The notes under the pieces were generated by a model that made no database searches, was not told the DNA's origin, and was given only the letters and a program-made list of their open reading frames with translations. From Saccoglossus kowalevskii (lineage: Eukaryota; Hemichordata; Enteropneusta; Harrimaniidae): DNA of 17,501 nt. A program made the position numbers and the translations under genes. The stretch is taken from assembly GCF_000003605.2 (NCBI RefSeq), contig NW_003124123.1, forward strand, positions 1-17,501, given 5' to 3'. Positions 1 through 9,108 of this stretch are shown here, piece by piece (the first letter of the stretch is position 1; each line of letters starts with the position of its first letter).

Positions 1-104
1 CCAGTTGGACATTTGAACTAAAAGCAGACTAAACATTAAGTGTGTGTAAGTTTGAGTGCAACTAATTATATGGTCCAGGCATGGCACGAGGAACATGTGA
101 GACA
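1..104. other. Left flanking sequence, apparently single-copy
   Basis: These bases do not fit the repeat unit that fills the rest of the window. I see no convincing open frame, splice pattern or RNA fold here. Around 34-59 the order CATTAAG, GTGTGTAAG, then GTGCAAC weakly resembles a decayed repeat unit, but the match is too poor to call. This is the only part of the window likely to give a unique chromosomal placement. Confidence 0.6.
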
Positions 105-163
105 AATGTGTGAAACAAAAATCTCATTTGTGTGAGTTGGTTCTACATTCCCATCTGTGTCAG
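105..163. repeat. Degenerate left edge of the array
   Basis: The first recognisable unit tail is ATCTCATTTGTGTGAG at 121-136, and the sequence before it (105-120) is hardly alignable. The next unit (137-163) has the correct 27-bp length but starts TTGGTTCTA and ends TGTCAG instead of TGTGAG. From 164 on the units are near consensus. Gradual decay of units towards the edge is typical of tandem arrays, where unequal exchange homogenises the interior better than the ends. The exact boundary is uncertain by about 20 bp. Confidence 0.7.
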
Positions 164-1127
164 TTGGCAATGTATTTTCATCTGTGTGAGTTGACAGTAT
201 ATTCTCATCTGTGTGAGTTGGCAATACATTCTCATCTGTGTGAGTTGACAGTATATTCTCATCTGTGTGAGTTGGCAATACATTCTCATCTGTGTGAGGT
301 GACAGTATATTCTCATCTGTGTGAGTTGGCAATGTATTCTCATCTGTGTGAGTTGCAATACATTCTCATCTGTGTGAGTTGCAATACATTCTCATCTGTG
401 TGAGTTGGCAATATATTCTCATCTGTGTGAGTTGGCAACACATTCCCATCTGTGTGAGTTGACAATACATTATCATCTATGTGAGTTGCAATACATACTC
501 ATCTGTGTGAGTTGACAATACATTCCCATGTATGTGAGTTGGCAATACATTCTCATCTATGTGAGTTGCAATACATTCTCATCTGTGTGAGTTGGCAATA
601 CATTCTCATCTGTGTGAGTTGGCAATACATTCCCATTTATGTGAGTTGGCAATACATTCTCATCTGTGTGAGTTGGCAATGTATTCTCATCTGTGTGAGT
701 TGCAATACATTCTCATCTGTGTGAGTTGGCAATACATTCTCATCTATGTGAGTTGGCAATACATTCTCATCTGTGTGAGTTGACAATACATTCCCATCTG
801 TGTGAGTTGGCAATATATTCTCATCTGTGTGAGTTGGCAACACGTTCCCATCTATGTGAGTTGCAATACATTCTCATCTGTGTGAGTTGCAATACATTCT
901 CATCTGTGTGAGTTGACAATACATTCCCATTTATGTGAGTTGGCAATACATTCTCATCTGTGTGAGTTGGCAATGTATTCTCATCTGTGTTTGTGACAGT
1001 ATATTCTCATCTGTGTGAGTTGACAGTATATTCTCATCTGTGTGAGTTGCAATACATTTCTCATCTGTGTGAGTTGGCAATACATTCTCATCTGTGTGAG
1101 TTGGCAATACATTCTCATCTATGTGAG
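164..1127. repeat. Array segment with first copy of the 326-985 block
   Basis: Units 164-325 alternate TTGGCAAT and TTGACAGT classes. From about 326 to 985 the segment matches 3284-3943 at a constant offset of 2958. Shared rare variants support this: CATTATCATC near 470, CATACTCATC near 495, CCCATGTATG near 526, CCCATTTATG near 632, and the CpG-containing CACGTTCCC at 841. The segment also matches 9580-10167 (offset 9182 over 512-911). At 985-990 a unit ends TGTGTTT, a variant seen again near 10385. No gene is visible. Confidence 0.85.
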
Positions 1128-1827
1128 TTGCAATACATGCTCATCTGTGTGAGTTGACAATACATTTTCATCTGTGTGAGTTGACAGTATATTCCCATCT
1201 GTGTGAGTTGATAATATATTCCCATCTATGTGAGTTGCAATACATTCTCATCTGTGTGAGTTGGCAACACATTCTCATCTATGTGAGTTGCAATACATTC
1301 TCATCTGTGTGAGTTGACATTACATTCCCATCTATGTAAGTTGCAATACATTCTCATCTGTGTGAGTTGACAATACATTCCCATCTATGTGAGTTGCAAT
1401 ACATTCTCATCTGTGTGAGTTGCAATACATTCTCATCTGTGAGGGTTGGCAATGTATTCTCATCTGTGTGAGTTGCAATACATTCCCATCTGTGTGAGTT
1501 GACATTACATTCCCATCTATGTAAGTTGCAATACATTCTCATCTGTGTGAGTTGACAATACATTCCCATCTATGTGAGTTGCAATACATTCTCATCTGTG
1601 TGAGTTGCAATACATTCTCATCTGTGTAGTTGGCAATACATTCTCATCTGTGAGGGTTGGCAATGTATTCTCATCTGTGTGAGTTGCAATACATTCCCAT
1701 CTATGTGAGTTGCAATACATTCTCATCTGTGTGAGTTGCAATACATTCTCATCTGTGTGAGTTGGCAATACATTCTCATCTGTGTGAGTTGACAGTATAT
1801 TCTCATCTGTGTGAGTTGGCAAAACAT
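1128..1827. repeat. ACATGCTC-type module with a 211-bp internal duplication
   Basis: The module opens with a 26-bp unit containing ACATGCTC, then TTGACAAT, TTGACAGTATATTCCC and TTGATAATATATTCCC units. It lines up with 13846-14526 at a constant offset of 12718, with only a handful of mismatches and no indels that I can see over about 680 bp. Both copies carry the GAGGGTTGG unit junction twice, 211 bp apart (1441 and 1652; 14159 and 14370), and the rare TATGTAAG ending. The right limit is about 1808, where this copy has GTGAGTTGGCAAAAC and the other has GTGTTGTTGGC. Confidence 0.85.
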
Positions 1828-2564
1828 TATCATCTGTGTGAGTTGCAATACATACTCATCTGTGTGAGTTGACAATACATTCCCATGTATGTGAGTTGGC
1901 AATACATTCTCATCTATGTGAGTTGCAATACATTCTCATCTGTGTGAGTTGGCAATACATTCTCATCTGTGTGAGTTGGCAATACATTATCATCTATGTG
2001 AGTTGCAATACATACTCATCTGTGTGAGTTGACAATACATTCCCATGTATGTGAGTTGACAATACATTCCCATGTATGTGAGTTGGCAATACATTCTCAT
2101 CTATGTGAGTTGCAATACATTCTCATCTGTGTGAGTTGACAATACATTCCCATTTATGTGAGTTGGCAATACATTCTCATCTGTCTGAGTTGGCAATGTA
2201 TTCTCATCTGTGTGAGTTGCAATACATTCTCATCTGTGTGAGTTGGCAATACATTCTCATCTATGTGAGTTGGCAATACATTCTCATCTGTGTGAGTTGA
2301 CAATACATTCCCATCTGTGTGAGTTGGCAATATATTCTCATCTGTGTGAGTTGGCAACACGTTCCCATCTATGTGAGTTGCAATACATTCTCATCTGTGT
2401 GAGTTGCAATACATTCTCATCTGTGTGAGTTGACAATACATTCCCATTTATGTGAGTTGGCAATACATTCTCATCTGTGTGGGTTGGCAATGTATTCTCA
2501 TCTGTGTGAGTTGACAGTATATTCTCAACTGTGTGAGTTGACAGTATATTCTCATCTATGTGAG
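1828..2564. repeat. Array segment with repeated CATTATC/CATACTC/CATGTATG triplets
   Basis: Three successive units carrying CATTATCATC, CATACTCATC and CCCATGTATG recur near 1828-1900 and 1988-2060. The CCCATGTATGTGAG unit is itself doubled at about 2030-2083. From about 2140 to 2560 the segment matches 3581-4001 at offset 1441, including CACGTTCCC near 2359, TGTGGGTTGG near 2480 and CAACTGTG near 2526. A private TGTCTGAG change lies near 2185. No gene is visible. Confidence 0.8.
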
Positions 2565-4033
2565 TTGCAATACATTCTCATCTGTGTGAGTTGCAGTACA
2601 TTCCCATCTATGTGAGTTGCAATACATTCTCATCTGTGTGAGTTGCAATACATTCTCATCTGTGTGAGTTGGCAATACATTCTCATCTGTGTGAGTTGAC
2701 AGTATATTCTCATCTGTGTTGTTGGCAATACATTCTCATCTGTGTTAGTTGGCAATGTATTCTCATCTGTGTGAGTTGCAATACATTCTCATCTGTGTGA
2801 GTTGGCAATACATTCTCATCTGTGCGAGTTGACAGTATATTCTCATCTGTGTGAGTTGGCAATGTATTCTCATCTGTGTGAGTTGCAATACATCCTCATC
2901 TGTGTGATTTGGCAATACATTCTCATCTGTGTGAGTTGACAGTATATTCTCATCTGTGTGAATTGACAATACATTCTCATCTGTGTGAGTTGCAATACAT
3001 TCTCATCTGTGTGAGTTGGCAATATATTCTCATCTGTGTGAGTTGGCAACACATTCCCATCTGTGTGAGTTGACAATACATTATCATCTATGTGAGTTGC
3101 AATACATACTCATCTGTGTGAGTTGACAATACATTCCCATGTATGTGAGTTGGCAATACATTCTCATCTATGTGAGTTGCAATACATTCTCATCTGTGTG
3201 AGTTGGCAATACATTCTCATCTGTGTGAGTTGGCAATACATTCCCATTTATGTGAGTTGGCAATACATTCTCATCTGTGTGAGTTGGCAATGTATTCTCA
3301 TCTGTGTGAGTTGCAATACATTCTCATCTGTGTGAGTTGCAATACATTCTCATCTGTGTGAGTTGGCAATATATTCTCATCTGTGTGAGTTGGCAACACA
3401 TTCCCATCTGTGTGAGTTGACAATACATTATCATCTATGTGAGTTGCAATACATACTCATCTGTGTGAGTTGACAATACATTCCCATGTATGTGAGTTGG
3501 CAATACATTCTCATCTATGTGAGTTGCAATACATTCTCATCTGTGTGAGTTGGCAATACATTCTCATCTGTGTGAGTTGGCAATACATTCCCATTTATGT
3601 GAGTTGGCAATACATTCTCATCTGTGTGAGTTGGCAATGTATTCTCATCTGTGTGAGTTGCAATACATTCTCATCTGTGTGAGTTGGCAATACATTCTCA
3701 TCTATGTGAGTTGGCAATACATTCTCATCTGTGTGAGTTGACAATACATTCCCATCTGTGTGAGTTGGCAATATATTCTCATCTGTGTGAGTTGGCAACA
3801 CGTTCCCATCTATGTGAGTTGCAATACATTCTCATCTGTGTGAGTTGCAATACATTCTCATCTGTGTGAGTTGACAATACATTCCCATTTATGTGAGTTG
3901 GCAATACATTCTCATCTGTGTGGGTTGGCAATGTATTCTCATCTGTGTGAGTTGACAGTATATTCTCAACTGTGTGAGTTGACAGTATATTCTCATCTGT
4001 GTGAGTTGCAATACATTCTCATCTGTGTGAGTT
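2565..4033. repeat. Large duplicated segment, left copy (partner 9109-10257)
   Basis: The segment begins beside the TTGCAGTACATTCCC unit at 2591, which matches the same unit at 9135 (offset 6544). Shared rare changes include ACATCCTCATC with TGTGATTTGG (near 2890 and 9435) and TGTGAATTGAC (near 2959 and 9532). The offset steps to 6571 because the right copy has one extra 27-bp unit near 9480. It then drops to 6224 because this copy contains an extra 347 bp. The stepwise offsets are whole units, as expected from unequal exchange or slippage within an array. Confidence 0.85.
2970..3663. repeat. Tandem duplication of a 347-bp, 13-unit segment
   Basis: Bases from about 2970 to 3316 are repeated at about 3317-3663. 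The spacing of 347 bp equals nine 27-bp plus four 26-bp units. Both copies have the same order of rare variants: AATATATTC, CAACACATTCCC, CATTATCATC, CATACTCATC, CCCATGTATG, CCCATTTATG and AATGTATTC. The homologous places at 326-985 and 9580-10167 carry the segment only once, so the doubling appears local. Boundaries are uncertain by about a unit because both edges lie in consensus units. Confidence 0.85.
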
Positions 4034-4190
4034 GCAATACATTCTCATCTGTGTGAGGTGACAGTATATTCTCATCTGTGTGAGTTGGCAATGTATTCTC
4101 ATCTGTGTGAGTTGCAATACATTCTCATATGTGTGAGTTGGCAATACATTCTCATCTGTGTGAGTTGGCAGTATATTCTCATCTATGTGA
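4034..4190. repeat. Near-consensus array segment before a diverged island
   Basis: About six units of ordinary sequence. The junction at about 4052 reads TGTGAGGTGACAG, like the one near 295-302. A private CTCATATGTG change lies near 4127. From about 4190 the units lose similarity. Confidence 0.75.
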
Positions 4191-4440
4191 GTTGATAATC
4201 TTTTTCCTTTTAGGGAAGTGACAATACATTCTCATCTGTGTGAGTTGGCAGTACATTCTCATGTATGTGAGTTGCAATACTTTTTCATTTGAGGGAGTTG
4301 ACTAATCTTTTCCATTTTTGTGGATTGGCAATCATTTTTATTTGGGTGGGTTGGCCATACGTTTCTATTTAAGTGGAGTGCAATTCCTGTTTCTTTGGGG
4401 GAGGTGGCAATTCATTTTCCTTTGAGGGAAGTGACAATAT
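4191..4440. repeat. Diverged island 1 (T-rich/G-rich units)
   Basis: About nine units keep roughly 25-28 bp spacing and the GGCAAT or GACAAT start but differ strongly elsewhere. CTCATCT becomes T-rich (TTTTTCC, TTTTTCATTT, TTTTATTT), and GTGTGAG becomes G-rich (AGGGAAG, GAGGGAG, GGGTGGG, GGGGGAGG). Two almost normal units sit inside (about 4218-4270). Single-base indels also break the register. The island resembles 6607-6767 in style but is not a copy of it. It may be old array sequence that escaped homogenisation, a former array edge, or poor assembly consensus. Confidence 0.75.
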
Positions 4441-4878
4441 ATTCTCATCTGTGTGAGTTGACAGTACATTCCCATCTATGTGAGTTGCAATACATTCTCA
4501 TCTGTGTGAGTTGCAATACATTCTCATCTGTGTAGTTGGCAAAACATTCTCATCTGTGAGGGTTGGCAATGTATTCTCACCTGTGTGAGTTGCAATACAT
4601 TCCCATCTATGTGAGTTGCAATACATTCTCATCTGTGTGAGTTGCAATACATTCTCATCTGTGTGAGTTGGCAATACATTCTCATCTGTGTGAGTTGACA
4701 GTATATTCTCATCTGTGTTGTTGGCAAAACATTCTCATCTGTGTGAGTTGGCAATGTATTCTCATCTATGTGAGTTGCAATACATTCTCATCTGTGTGAG
4801 TTGCAATACATTCTCATCTGTGTGAGTTGGCAATACATTCTCATCTGTGTGAGTTGACAATATATTCTCATCTGTGTG
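4441..4878. repeat. Array segment paired with 12169-12494
   Basis: Bases 4450-4775 line up with 12169-12494 at offset 7719. Both have TGTGTAGTTGGCAAAAC, then GAGGGTTGG, then the very rare CTCACCTGTG (4577-4586 here), and then GTGTTGTTGGCAAAAC. The two copies part near 4777, where this copy has a 26-bp TTGCAA unit and the other a TTGGCAA unit. The segment ends at the second diverged island. Confidence 0.85.
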
Positions 4879-4992
4879 GTTGGCAAAACATTCCCCTCTG
4901 TGGGAATTGGAAATGATTTCCCCTCTTTGTGAATTGGAAAACATTCTCACCTGTGTGAGTTGCACAACATTCCCTCCTCTGTGAGAGTTGAT
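4879..4992. repeat. Diverged island 2 (C-rich units)
   Basis: About four units depart from consensus. They contain CCCCTCTGTGGGAATTGG, TTTCCCCTCTTTGTG, CTCACCTGTGTGAG and CCCTCCTCTGTGAG. The spacing of about 27 bp is mostly kept, and the TTGGCAAT start becomes TTGGAAA in two units. After 4992 the units are near consensus, first with a shortened GTTGATACATTC start. This island is C-rich where islands 1 and 3 are T-rich. Confidence 0.7.
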
Positions 4993-5544
4993 ACATTCTC
5001 ATCTGTGTGAGTGGGCAATGTATTCTCATCTGTGTGAGTTGACAGTATATTCCCATCTGTGTGAGTTGATAATATATTCCCATCTATGTGAGTTGCAATA
5101 CATTCTCATCTGTGTGAGTTGGCAATACATTCTCATCTATGTGAGTTGCAATACATTCTCATCTGTGTGAGTTGACATTACATTCCCATCTGTGTGAGTT
5201 GGCAATACATTCTCATCTGTGTGAGTTGACAATACATTCCCATCTATGTGAGTTGACAATACATTCTCATCTGTGTGAGTTGCAATACATTCTCATCTGT
5301 GTGAGTTGGCAAAACATTCTCATCTGTGTGAGTTGGCAATACATTCTCATCTGTGTGAGTTGACAGTATATTCTCATCTGTGTTGTTGGCAAAACATTCT
5401 CATCTGTGTGAGTTGGCAATGTATTCTCATCTATGTGAGTTGGCAATACATTCTCATCTGTGTGAGTTGACAATACATTCCCATCTATGTGAGTTGCAAT
5501 ACATTCTCATCTGTGTGAGTTGCAATACATTCTCATCTGTGTGA
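4993..5544. repeat. Array segment with truncated ACATGCTC-type module
   Basis: The segment enters the common module partway, at TTGACAGTATATTCCC and TTGATAATATATTCCC (5040-5090), without the ACATGCTC opening unit. It then runs TTGCAA, TTGGCAA, TTGCAA and TTGACATTACATTCCC as other copies do, but continues with TTGGCAA and TTGACAA units. One GTGTTGTTGGCAAAAC junction lies near 5385. Near 5250 a CCCATCTATGTGAG unit is followed by TTGACAAT rather than the usual TTGCAAT. Confidence 0.75.
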
Positions 5545-6225
5545 GTTGGCAATACATTATCATCTATGTGAGTTGCAATACATACTCATCTGTGTGAGTT
5601 GACAATACATTCCCATGTATGTGAGTTGGCAATACATTCTCATCTATGTTAGTTGCAATACAATCTCATCTGTGTGAGTTGCAATACATTCTCATCTGTG
5701 TGAGTTGGCAATGTATTCTCATCTGTGTGAGTTGCAATACATTCTCATTTGCGTGAGTTGGCAATACATTCTCATCTGTGTGAGTTGGCAATACATTCCG
5801 ATCTGTGTGAGTTGACAGTATATTCTAATTTGTGTGAGTTGCAATACATTCTCATCTGTGTGAGTTGGCAATACATTCTCATCTGTGTGAGTTGGCAATA
5901 CATTCTCATCTATGTGAGTTGCAATACATTCTCATCTATGTGAGTTGCAATACATGCTCATCTGTGTGAGTTGACAATACATTCTCATCTGTGTGAGTTG
6001 ACAGTATATTCCCATCTGTGTGAGTTGATAATATATTCCCATCTATGTGAGTTGCAATACATTCTCATCTGTGTGAGTTGGCAATACATTCTCATCTATG
6101 TGAGTTGCAATACATTCTCATCTGTGTGAGTTGACATTACATTCCCATCTATGTGAGTTGCAATGCATTCTCATCTGTGTGAGTTGACAATACATTCCCA
6201 TCTATGTGAGTTGCAATACATTCTC
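5545..6225. repeat. Duplicated segment, left copy (partner 16099-16827)
   Basis: Bases 5555-5860 match 16109-16414 at offset 10554. After two extra units in the right copy (27 + 26 = 53 bp), the match resumes at offset 10607 to about 6220. Several otherwise rare variants are shared: ATTTGCGTGAG at 5748, TTCCGATCTG at 5797, and TTCTAATTTGTG at 5822. These mark the two as true duplicates rather than chance arrangements of consensus units. The part from 5945 also belongs to the segment repeated at 8204. Confidence 0.85.
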
Positions 6226-6606
6226 ATCTGTGTGAGTTGCAATACATTCTCATCTGTGTAGTTGGCAATACATTCTCATCTGTGAGGGTTGGCAATGTAT
6301 TCTCATCTGTGTGAGTTGCAATACATTCCCATCTATGTGAGTTGCAATACATTCTCATCTGTGTGAGTTGCAACACATTCTCATCTGTGTGAGTTGCAAC
6401 ACATTCTCATCTGTGTGAGTTGGCAATACATTCTCATCTGTGTGAGTTGACAGTATATTCTCATCTGTGTTGTTGGCAAAACATTCTCATCTGTGTGAGT
6501 TGGCAATGTATTCTCATCTATGTGAGTTGGCAATACATTCTCATCTGTGTGAGTTGACAATACATTCCCATCTATGTGAGTTGCAATACATTCTCATCTG
6601 TGTGAG
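5945..6606. repeat. ACATGCTC-type module, copy shared with 8204-8839
   Basis: The module starts with the 26-bp ACATGCTC unit and runs at a constant offset of 2259 against 8204-8839, with only rare mismatches. Ordered landmarks are TTGATAATATATTCCC, TTGACATTACATTCCC, AATGCATTC, TGTGTAGTTGGC, GAGGGTTGG, two CAACACATTC units and GTGTTGTTGGCAAAAC. A third copy of the later part lies at about 12990-13430 (offset 4636 from the 8204 copy). This copy ends abruptly in the diverged island at 6607. Confidence 0.85.
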
Positions 6607-6767
6607 TTGCCAATCATTTTTCTTAGGAGGAGGTGGCCAGTCTATTTTCTTTTGGGGGAGTGGCCAGTATATTTTCTTTGGTGGGAGTGGCAATACATTT
6701 TCATCTGTGTGAGTTGGCAATCCATTTTCTTGGGGGGGAGTGGGCAATACATTTTCATCTATGGGAG
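6607..6767. repeat. Diverged island 3 (T-rich/G-rich units)
   Basis: Six successive units keep a 26-27 bp spacing while their second half changes to TTTTTCTTAGGAGGAGG, TTTTCTTTTGGGGGAG, TTTTCTTTGGTGGGAG and TTTTCTTGGGGGGGAG. The first half becomes TGGCCAGT in two of them. G runs of five and seven lie at 6654-6658 and 6732-6738. One near-normal unit lies in the middle. The retained spacing shows these are repeat units rather than an insertion. The change is one-sided, with pyrimidine-to-T and then purine-to-G within the unit. Confidence 0.8.
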
Positions 6768-7090
6768 TGGCAATACATGCTCATCTGTGTGAGTTGACAA
6801 TACATTCTCATCTGTGTGAGTTGACAGTATATTCCCATCTGTGTGAGTTGATAATATATTCCCATCTATGTGAGTTGATAATATATTCCCATCTATGTGA
6901 GTTGCAATACATTCTCATCTGTGTGAGTTGGCAATACATTCTCATCTATGTGAGTTGCAATACATTCTCATCTGTGTGAGTTGACATTACATTCCCATCT
7001 ATGTGAGTTGCAATACATTCTCATCTGTGTGAGTTGACAATACATTCCCATCTATGTGAGTTGCAATACATTCTCATCTGTGTGAGTTGA
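6768..7090. repeat. ACATGCTC-type module with doubled TTGATAATA unit (partner 11911-12233)
   Basis: This copy matches 11911-12233 at constant offset 5143. Only these two copies have the TTGATAATATATTCCC unit twice in a row (6848 and 6875 region here; 11991 and 12018 region there). Other copies have it once. It starts directly after island 3 and ends at island 4, so it is a short normal stretch between two diverged ones. Confidence 0.85.
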
Positions 7091-7310
7091 CAAAACTTTC
7101 CCTTGGATGAGATTTGGCAATATTTTCTCCTCTAAGTTATGTGCAAGACTTTCCCCTCGGGGTAATTTGGCTATATTTTCTCCTCTATGAGATTTGGTAA
7201 TATCTTATCTGCGATATGAGTTGCAATATCTACTCTTCTGGATTAGTTGACAATATCTTCCCATGTATGTGAGTTGGCACTATCTTCTCATCGATGTGAG
7301 TTGCAATATC
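7091..7310. repeat. Diverged island 4
   Basis: About eight units are heavily altered on the left (CTTTCCCTTGGATGAG, TTTTCTCCTCTAAG, CTTTCCCCTCGGGGTAA) and become progressively more normal to the right. Near 7222-7310 the change is mainly CATTC to ATCTTC or ATCTAC, inside units with normal ends. GAGATTTGG occurs twice. The gradient from poor to good similarity looks like an array edge (compare 105-163), which suggests that two arrays or array pieces were once joined here. Confidence 0.75.
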
Positions 7311-8203
7311 TTCTCATCTGTGTGAGTTGGCAATATATTCTCATCTGTGTGAGTTGGCAATGCATTCCCATCTGTGTGAGTTGACAATACATTCTCATCT
7401 ATGTGAGTTGGCAATACATTCTCATCTGTGTGAGTTGGCAATACCTTCTCATCTATGTGAGTTGCAATACATTCTCATCTATGTGAGTTGCAATACATGC
7501 TCATCTGTGTGAGTTGACAATACATTCTCATCTGTGTGAGTTGACAGTATATTCCCATCTGTGTGAGTTGATAATATATTCCCATCTATGTGAGTTGCAA
7601 TACATTCTCATCTGTGTGAGTTGGCAATACATTCTCATCTGTGTGAGTTGCAATACATTCTCATCTGTGAGGGTTGGCAATGTATTCCCATCTATGTGAG
7701 TTGACATTACATTCTCATCTGTGTGAGTTGCAATACATTCTCATCTGTGTGAGTTGCAATACATTCTCATCTGTGTGAGTTGGCAATACATTCTCATCTG
7801 TGTGAGTTGGCAAAACATTCTCATCTGTGTTGTTGGCAAAACATTCTCATCTGTGAGGGTTGGCAATGTATTCTCATCTATGTGAGTTGGCAATACATTC
7901 TCATCTATGTGAGTTGACAATACATTCCCATCTATGTGAGTTGCAATACCTTCTCATCTGTGTGAGTTGCAATACATTCTCATCTGTGTGAGTTGGCAAT
8001 ACATTCTCATCTGTGTGAGTTGACAGTATATTCTCATCTGTGTTGTTGGCAAAACATTCTCATCTGTGTGAGTTGACAGTATATTCTCATCTATGTGAGT
8101 TGCAAAACATTCTCATCTGTGTGAGTTGCAGTACATTCCCATCTATGTGAGTTGCAATACATTCTCATCTGTGTGAGTTGCAATACATTCTCATCTATGT
8201 GAG
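7311..8203. repeat. Array segment with a short ACATGCTC module at 7488
   Basis: Near-consensus units. An ACATGCTC unit starts at 7488, about 720 bp from the neighbouring ones at 6768 and 8204. The order leaves the standard module after TTGATAATATATTCCC and joins a GAGGGTTGGCAATGTATTCCC stretch near 7669, so the module is shortened. Two GAGGGTTGG junctions (7669, 7857) and two GTGTTGTTGGC junctions (about 7828, 8041) occur. A TTGCAGTACATTCCC unit lies near 8126. No gene is visible. Confidence 0.75.
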
Positions 8204-9108
8204 TTGCAATACATGCTCATCTGTGTGAGTTGACAATACATTCTCATCTGTGTGAGTTGACAGTATATTCCCATCTGTGTGAGTTGATAATATATTCCCA
8301 TCTATGTGAGTTGCAATACATTCTCATCTGTGTGAGTTGGCAATACATTCTCATCTATGTGAGTTGCAATACATTCTCATCTGTGTGAGTTGACATTACA
8401 TTCCCATCTATGTGAGTTGCAATGCATTCTCATCTGTGTGAGTTGACAATACATTCCCATCTATGTGAGTTGCAATACATTCTCATCTGTGTGAGTTGCA
8501 ATACATTCTCATCTGTGTAGTTGGCAATACATTCTCATCTGTGAGGGTTGGCAATGTATTCTCATCTGTGTGAGTTGCAATACATTCCCATCTATGTGAG
8601 TTGCAATACATTCTCATCTGTGTGAGTTGCAACACATTCTCATCTGTGTGAGTTGCAACACATTCTCATCTGTGTGAGTTGGCAATACATTCTCATCTGT
8701 GTGAGTTGACAGTATATTCTCATCTGTGTTGTTGGCAAAACATTCTCATCTGTGTGAGTTAGCAATGTATTCTCATCTATGTGAGTTGGCAATACATTCT
8801 CATCTGTGTGAGTTGACAATCCATTCCCATCTGTGTGAGTTGAAAATACATTATCATCTATGTGAGTTGCAATACATTCTCATCTGTGTGAGTTGGCAAT
8901 ACATTCTCATCTATGTGAGTTGGCAATACATTCTCATCTGTGTGAGTTGACAAATACATTCTCATGTGTGTGAGTTGACAATACATTCCCATGTATGTGA
9001 GTTGCAATACATTCTCATCTGATGTGAGTTGCAATACATTCTCATCTGTGTGAGTTGGCAATACATTCTCATCTGTGTGAGTTGACAGTATATTCTCATC
9101 TGTGTTGT
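8204..9108. repeat. ACATGCTC-type module, right copy of the 2259-offset pair
   Basis: Bases 8204-8839 repeat 5945-6580. Past about 8840 the order changes to a TTGAAAATACATTATC unit and then a short run with single-base insertions, GACAAATACATTC near 8951 and CTGATGTGAG near 9020. CATGTGTGTGAG and CATGTATGTGAG units lie at about 8965-9001. A private TTAGCAATG change lies near 8760 (TTGGCAATG in the other copy). Confidence 0.8.

Noticed and set aside
83-90. GGCACGAG, a string also known from cDNA-library adapters
   Set aside because: An eight-base match occurs by chance, and there is no adjoining adapter or vector sequence.
66-403. Overlapping ORFs of 71-97 codons on both strands at the left end
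   Set aside because: They are translations of the repeat unit in different frames (nine-residue periods such as THTDENVLP and HSHLCELAI) on both strands at once. They end wherever a 26-bp unit shifts the frame.
4191-4440. Transposon or solo-LTR insertion in the diverged island
   Set aside because: The unit start and about 27-bp spacing persist through the island, and I see no terminal inverted repeats or target-site duplication. It is altered repeat, not inserted DNA.
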